A DNA stretch of 17,121 bases. Source: JAJKIP01 sp040509055. GTDB lineage: Bacteria > Bacteroidota > Bacteroidia > Chitinophagales > Chitinophagaceae. The position numbers and the translations under genes were made by a program. The notes below the pieces were generated by a model. The model worked only from the letters and a program-made list of their open reading frames with translations. It made no database searches and was not told the origin of the DNA. Of this stretch, positions 13,919-17,121 are shown one piece after another (within the stretch, counting starts at the first letter, position 1; the number at the start of each line of letters is the position of its first letter). Where the stretch lies: contig JBEVLT010000011.1 in the NCBI GenBank assembly GCA_040509055.1, positions 1 to 17,121 on the forward strand. Reading direction: 5' to 3'.

Positions 13919-16900
13919 TTAAGGCACCGGTATATTGCTTCCCGGCTTTGCCAGGAAAGGTATTTCCAGCCAGTCTATTCCGGCAGAGCTGTCCAGTGGT
14001 CGCATGCCCATTTCCTCTTTTGTATACAGCCCAAAACCCAGCGCCTGCAGGGTGTCGGCCACCTCCATCGTTTCCCTGTTGTTAAGGCTCACCCGGATCG
14101 TTTCTTTTATTGTGCTCTTGTCATTGTTCAGTGCGTCTGTGTTGACCGGGAACAGGTTTACTTTACCGGCGTTGATTTTGAAATAAGTAAAGTCCTTTCC
14201 CAGTTTCTTTTCCGTAAATGCATTGCCTTTTGCAGGTTCGTTCGGATGGAACTGCACACCGGTCATCGCGCCCCGGATGATCTTTGCTTCGGGCGGTGGA
14301 CCGGCAATATTGTTCTTCTCAGGTCCCCACAGCGCATCAGCCACGCCCTTTGCCGTGCACAGGACATTCATGGGCTGCACCTTCCAGCTATTGTCACCGG
14401 CTTTTTTCTCGACCCAGGTATCCAGGTGGCTGTCGAGTATGCGGATGTCCATGGATTTGATGCCCATGTCTTTGTTCCGCTGGCTGAAGGTGGTGAATAC
14501 ATTTCCTTCATCGGTTTCCATCAGCGTCTGGTCACCGATAGCGGAAAAACCGGTATTGTCTTTTTTGGTCCGGAACTCTTTTACCGGGATCAGGGTCTCG
14601 GTCGTCAGTATCAGCTCGTATGGGTTCACCATGGTGATGGTCTTACCCGTCTTGTTTTTGTATTGGCGGATCACGCCGCCGGTTACCCTGGTTTCAATCG
14701 GTTCGGGCTCCGCACCGGCGGATTGCTTTTTATTGGGCAGGAAAGAGCTGGTAAATTCCTTCCAGTCCAGTGGCGGCGGCACGCGCCTGCCCCCGGCGCC
14801 AAAGGGAATGGTAAAGGAGAAGATGGTCCAGTCCACATATACTTCCCCGGCAAACGGCGGTCCCCAGATATGCAGCTCCGCGCCCATTTCCAGGCTGAAA
14901 TAAATGCGGACGAACGCGATCCTGATGCGCGCTTCGATGCGGACCCGGATGCCGGCATTGATCTCGTAAAAGAAAGGAGCCCAGGAAATGATCATATCGG
15001 CCCAGAGTGTAAGCGATGCTCTTAAAAACGACAGGTTGTACTCCACTTCCCAGCGGCCGCCGGCCATGATAGCGGTAGAGGTCAGCGCATAATACATTTC
15101 ACCGTGAATGGAGACCAGGCTGCTTAGCTTCCAGGTGAGCGCCAGCCGGTCTACGCGCGGGTAATGGGCCGGCACTTTGAACCGCGGATGGTAACCGCCC
15201 AGCGTAATGACAAAATCGCCGGCATGCGGGCCGCTGATCCATACGTAAAAAGCAAACCCACCGGTAAGCCGGCAGTTGGTATCGAGGATATACGAATTGC
15301 GCGTGATCATGGCATCCACGGCGATCACATCGCTGCCCTGTCCAAAACGGACCAGGATCGCCAGCTCTACATAAGCGATGGCAGTGCCGATGGCCGGCCA
15401 TTTGAGCACCGATAAGCCAAGCAGGGCAAACTCCACGCGGGTACCGAACTGCACGGTCACCAGTACAAACGAATCGATGAGCTTGAAGGAGCTGAACCGG
15501 ATGCCGATGGCCAGCCAGTAGTCGCCGGGCGAAGAAGGGATCCAGTCGTGATCGATCAGGTCGGTAACGATATTTTCAAGCGTCTTGTTCGGATCGGGGT
15601 TCAGCGCCATGGCCACCAGCGGGAAATCGCGTACCTGGTCGATGGCCGGCACGCGGATCCTGCGGTTGTACCCGAATCCGGCCGCAATGCCTGTAACAAA
15701 GAAGAAGGCCGGGCCGCCGATCGGGCCATTGTACATGGCATAGATGAAAAAGGAGATCTGGTTGTTCACCAGCTTGCTGTAGGCGCCGATGCCGGTAATG
15801 CTGAATTTGGACGTGCTGATCCTCGCTGCGCCGTAAAACGAAAATTGTTCACCGGCTTTGGGGTCTACCCTGACCAGCAATCCGCTGATCTCGATCGGGT
15901 CTTTTTTAAACGAAAGCCCCAAACCGTCGATATAGAAGGAGGGCATTTTCACCGGCCATTTCAGTTCAAAGCCCAGTCCCAGCCCCTTCAGCTGGATGCT
16001 GAGCAGCGATACGGCCAGGTTGGCGTCCAGGAGGAAGACGAGCCGTTTATCGATATAGCCGATACCGATGCGCTGGAAATCGACCGGGCCGATCTGCTTG
16101 CCTACTTTGATCCATTTGGCCTTGCCGGATACCGATCCGGGCACGGGCGTATAATTCGGCGCCGCCGGTACCGGAGGATTGGGTGGAGGTGCAGGAGCGG
16201 CCGGTTCGGGGATCAGCGAATAATATTCTTCGGTGTCACCCAGCTTCATCAGCGTGGAAATACCGAAATGATTACCGGGCAACACGGCCGCAGTGGGCAT
16301 CACCGGTTTAGGCAGGGTTTTATTCAGGGCTTGCAGCTGCGCTTCGGTGAAGGAACCCCAGGAAAGGGTGAGCAATACCTGCTTCAGGCCGAAGGATTTT
16401 TCTTTCTCCATCACCTCGCCTACCAGTGGCAGGTTGTCGAGAGAAAAATCGACGCCGGCGCCCATACCAAACAGGATATTGCTGTTTGCGCCGGTTTTGC
16501 TGTAGAGCAGGAATGCGGTCAGCCCGCTGATATCGATCGATATATTGGGTACCTGTCCGGCTACCGCGCCGGTAAGCAGTTTCCCGGCAATGTCTTTCAG
16601 GTTGAGCGCTGCTCCGGCTTTGTAACTGTATTGGGCAAACAGGTACGAGGTTTCTTCATTGTTAATTGTTGTGCGCAGGAACCGCAGGTCAAACACATGC
16701 TCACCCAGCCTGAGCGTACCGCCGAATGCAGTGCTCTTGTCTCCTTTGCCGGATTGGGAGTCATAGGTCAGGGTGATGTCCAGTTTCTTCCCGTTGATGT
16801 CGAGCTGTGTATCTACTTCCAGGATGAACTGGCTCGATTGGTTGCCGGTGCCGTAAGAAATACGAAACGATTTGAACCGCGGCAGGCTGTTCAGCAGGCC

Positions 16901-17116
16901 GGGCATCGTGGCGGTATCAAAGTCGGGTTTGAAAAAACGGATCAGCTCGGGCAGGCCAATGCCGTTACTGTTTGCCCCGGCTGCTTCCAGTGAGGCATAG
17001 ACACGGGTTTCTGTGTTGGAAATCCGGGTACCTATGGAAATGGTAAACCATAGTCCCGGATTGCCAATTCGGGTTTTGCCCGTAACAAGAAGGGAAAAAG
17101 GAGTTGTCTCGGCCAT
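13919..17116 (-). CDS. DUF6603-domain protein, 1065 aa
   Basis: The first in-frame ATG visible is at 17116, giving MAETTPFSLLVTG. Only 5 nt precede it in the window and they hold no stop, so a start further upstream cannot be excluded. Residues 1-295 are alternating beta strands (DTQLDINGKKLDITLTY; GMGAGVDFSLDNLPLVG). A Pro/Ala linker follows at about 300-325. From about 330 to 790 the sequence matches DUF6603 as I know it: GPVDFQRIGIGY, FYGAARISTSKFSITGIGAY, GGPAFFFVTGIAAGFGYNR, GGYHPRFKVPAHYPRVDRL (from about 639), MAGGRWEVEY (about 685), ISWAPFFYEINAGIRV and LHIWGPPFAGEVYVDW (about 747-762). The last 270 residues form a separate beta-rich region that I do not recognise. DUF6603 occurs in scattered bacteria and fungi; no function is known to me. 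There is no signal peptide. It is the first operon gene visible. Confidence 0.85.
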   Translation of the reverse strand: MAETTPFSLLVTGKTRIGNPGLWFTISIGTRISNTETRVYASLEAAGANSNGIGLPELIRFFKPDFDTATMPGLLNSLPRFKSFRISYGTGNQSSQFILEVDTQLDINGKKLDITLTYDSQSGKGDKSTAFGGTLRLGEHVFDLRFLRTTINNEETSYLFAQYSYKAGAALNLKDIAGKLLTGAVAGQVPNISIDISGLTAFLLYSKTGANSNILFGMGAGVDFSLDNLPLVGEVMEKEKSFGLKQVLLTLSWGSFTEAQLQALNKTLPKPVMPTAAVLPGNHFGISTLMKLGDTEEYYSLIPEPAAPAPPPNPPVPAAPNYTPVPGSVSGKAKWIKVGKQIGPVDFQRIGIGYIDKRLVFLLDANLAVSLLSIQLKGLGLGFELKWPVKMPSFYIDGLGLSFKKDPIEISGLLVRVDPKAGEQFSFYGAARISTSKFSITGIGAYSKLVNNQISFFIYAMYNGPIGGPAFFFVTGIAAGFGYNRRIRVPAIDQVRDFPLVAMALNPDPNKTLENIVTDLIDHDWIPSSPGDYWLAIGIRFSSFKLIDSFVLVTVQFGTRVEFALLGLSVLKWPAIGTAIAYVELAILVRFGQGSDVIAVDAMITRNSYILDTNCRLTGGFAFYVWISGPHAGDFVITLGGYHPRFKVPAHYPRVDRLALTWKLSSLVSIHGEMYYALTSTAIMAGGRWEVEYNLSFLRASLTLWADMIISWAPFFYEINAGIRVRIEARIRIAFVRIYFSLEMGAELHIWGPPFAGEVYVDWTIFSFTIPFGAGGRRVPPPLDWKEFTSSFLPNKKQSAGAEPEPIETRVTGGVIRQYKNKTGKTITMVNPYELILTTETLIPVKEFRTKKDNTGFSAIGDQTLMETDEGNVFTTFSQRNKDMGIKSMDIRILDSHLDTWVEKKAGDNSWKVQPMNVLCTAKGVADALWGPEKNNIAGPPPEAKIIRGAMTGVQFHPNEPAKGNAFTEKKLGKDFTYFKINAGKVNLFPVNTDALNNDKSTIKETIRVSLNNRETMEVADTLQALGFGLYTKEEMGMRPLDSSAGIDWLEIPFLAKPGSNIPVP

Positions 17117-17121
17117 GAGGC

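Noticed and set aside
15548..16993. Long + strand open frame (481 codons) opposite the DUF6603 gene
   Set aside because: It is antisense to a protein with clear domain motifs, its translation is rich in Arg/Gln/Gly without family features, and long antisense frames are expected from GC-biased third positions.
5912..17116. Known contractile injection system (T6SS, eCIS) or gliding/T9SS operon
   Set aside because: No sheath, tube, VgrG/spike, baseplate, AAA+ ATPase, Por or Gld motifs were recognised in any of the five proteins.
1..17121. tRNA/rRNA genes, CRISPR array, insertion sequence or origin
   Set aside because: No cloverleaf-like sequence, regular spaced repeats, transposase frame, terminal inverted repeats or iteron clusters were seen by eye on either strand.

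Overview
The window most likely comes from a member of the Bacteroidota, probably Chitinophaga-like (Chitinophagaceae). The support is indirect: signal peptides ending in ...AQ, secreted proteins carrying 'DSTGxVGIGT' repeats and a phage-tail-collar fold, A-rich leaders in place of strong Shine-Dalgarno sites, and one TAnnTTTG-like promoter element. No rRNA, tRNA, insertion sequence, integrase or CRISPR array was seen.

Layout. Positions 1-1504 read on the + strand: the 3' end of a pentapeptide-repeat gene, a probable terminator overlapping a probable promoter, a secreted protein with an NADase-type glycan-binding (discoidin-like) domain, and the frameshifted tail of what looks like a serine hydrolase gene. 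From 1597 to the right edge every gene reads on the - strand, in the order (5' to 3') DUF6603 giant protein (13919-17116), 469-aa protein (12483-13892), 333-aa protein (11475-12476), 1253-aa protein (7673-11434), Ig/Kelch protein (5912-7663), secreted DNRLRE/beta-propeller protein (3891-5891), secreted tail-collar protein (2936-3856), a collar gene remnant (2649-2852) and a second collar protein (1597-2568). Gaps between the first seven genes are 6-40 nt, so they look like one operon whose promoter lies right of the window.

The interesting part is 5912-17116. Its five products have no signal peptide, are large, and four of them (DUF6603, 469-aa, 333-aa, 1253-aa) appear to belong to conserved families without a known function that I recall from unrelated bacteria. 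The next genes in the same direction encode exported proteins: a beta-propeller with an adhesive-type DNRLRE domain, and collar proteins whose tips differ while their cores are conserved. A working idea, inference only, is a multi-protein particle or surface assembly made of non-Sec proteins and displayed or recognised by Sec-exported binding proteins. No sheath, tube, baseplate, ATPase or secretion gene lies in the window, so no known injection system can be claimed.
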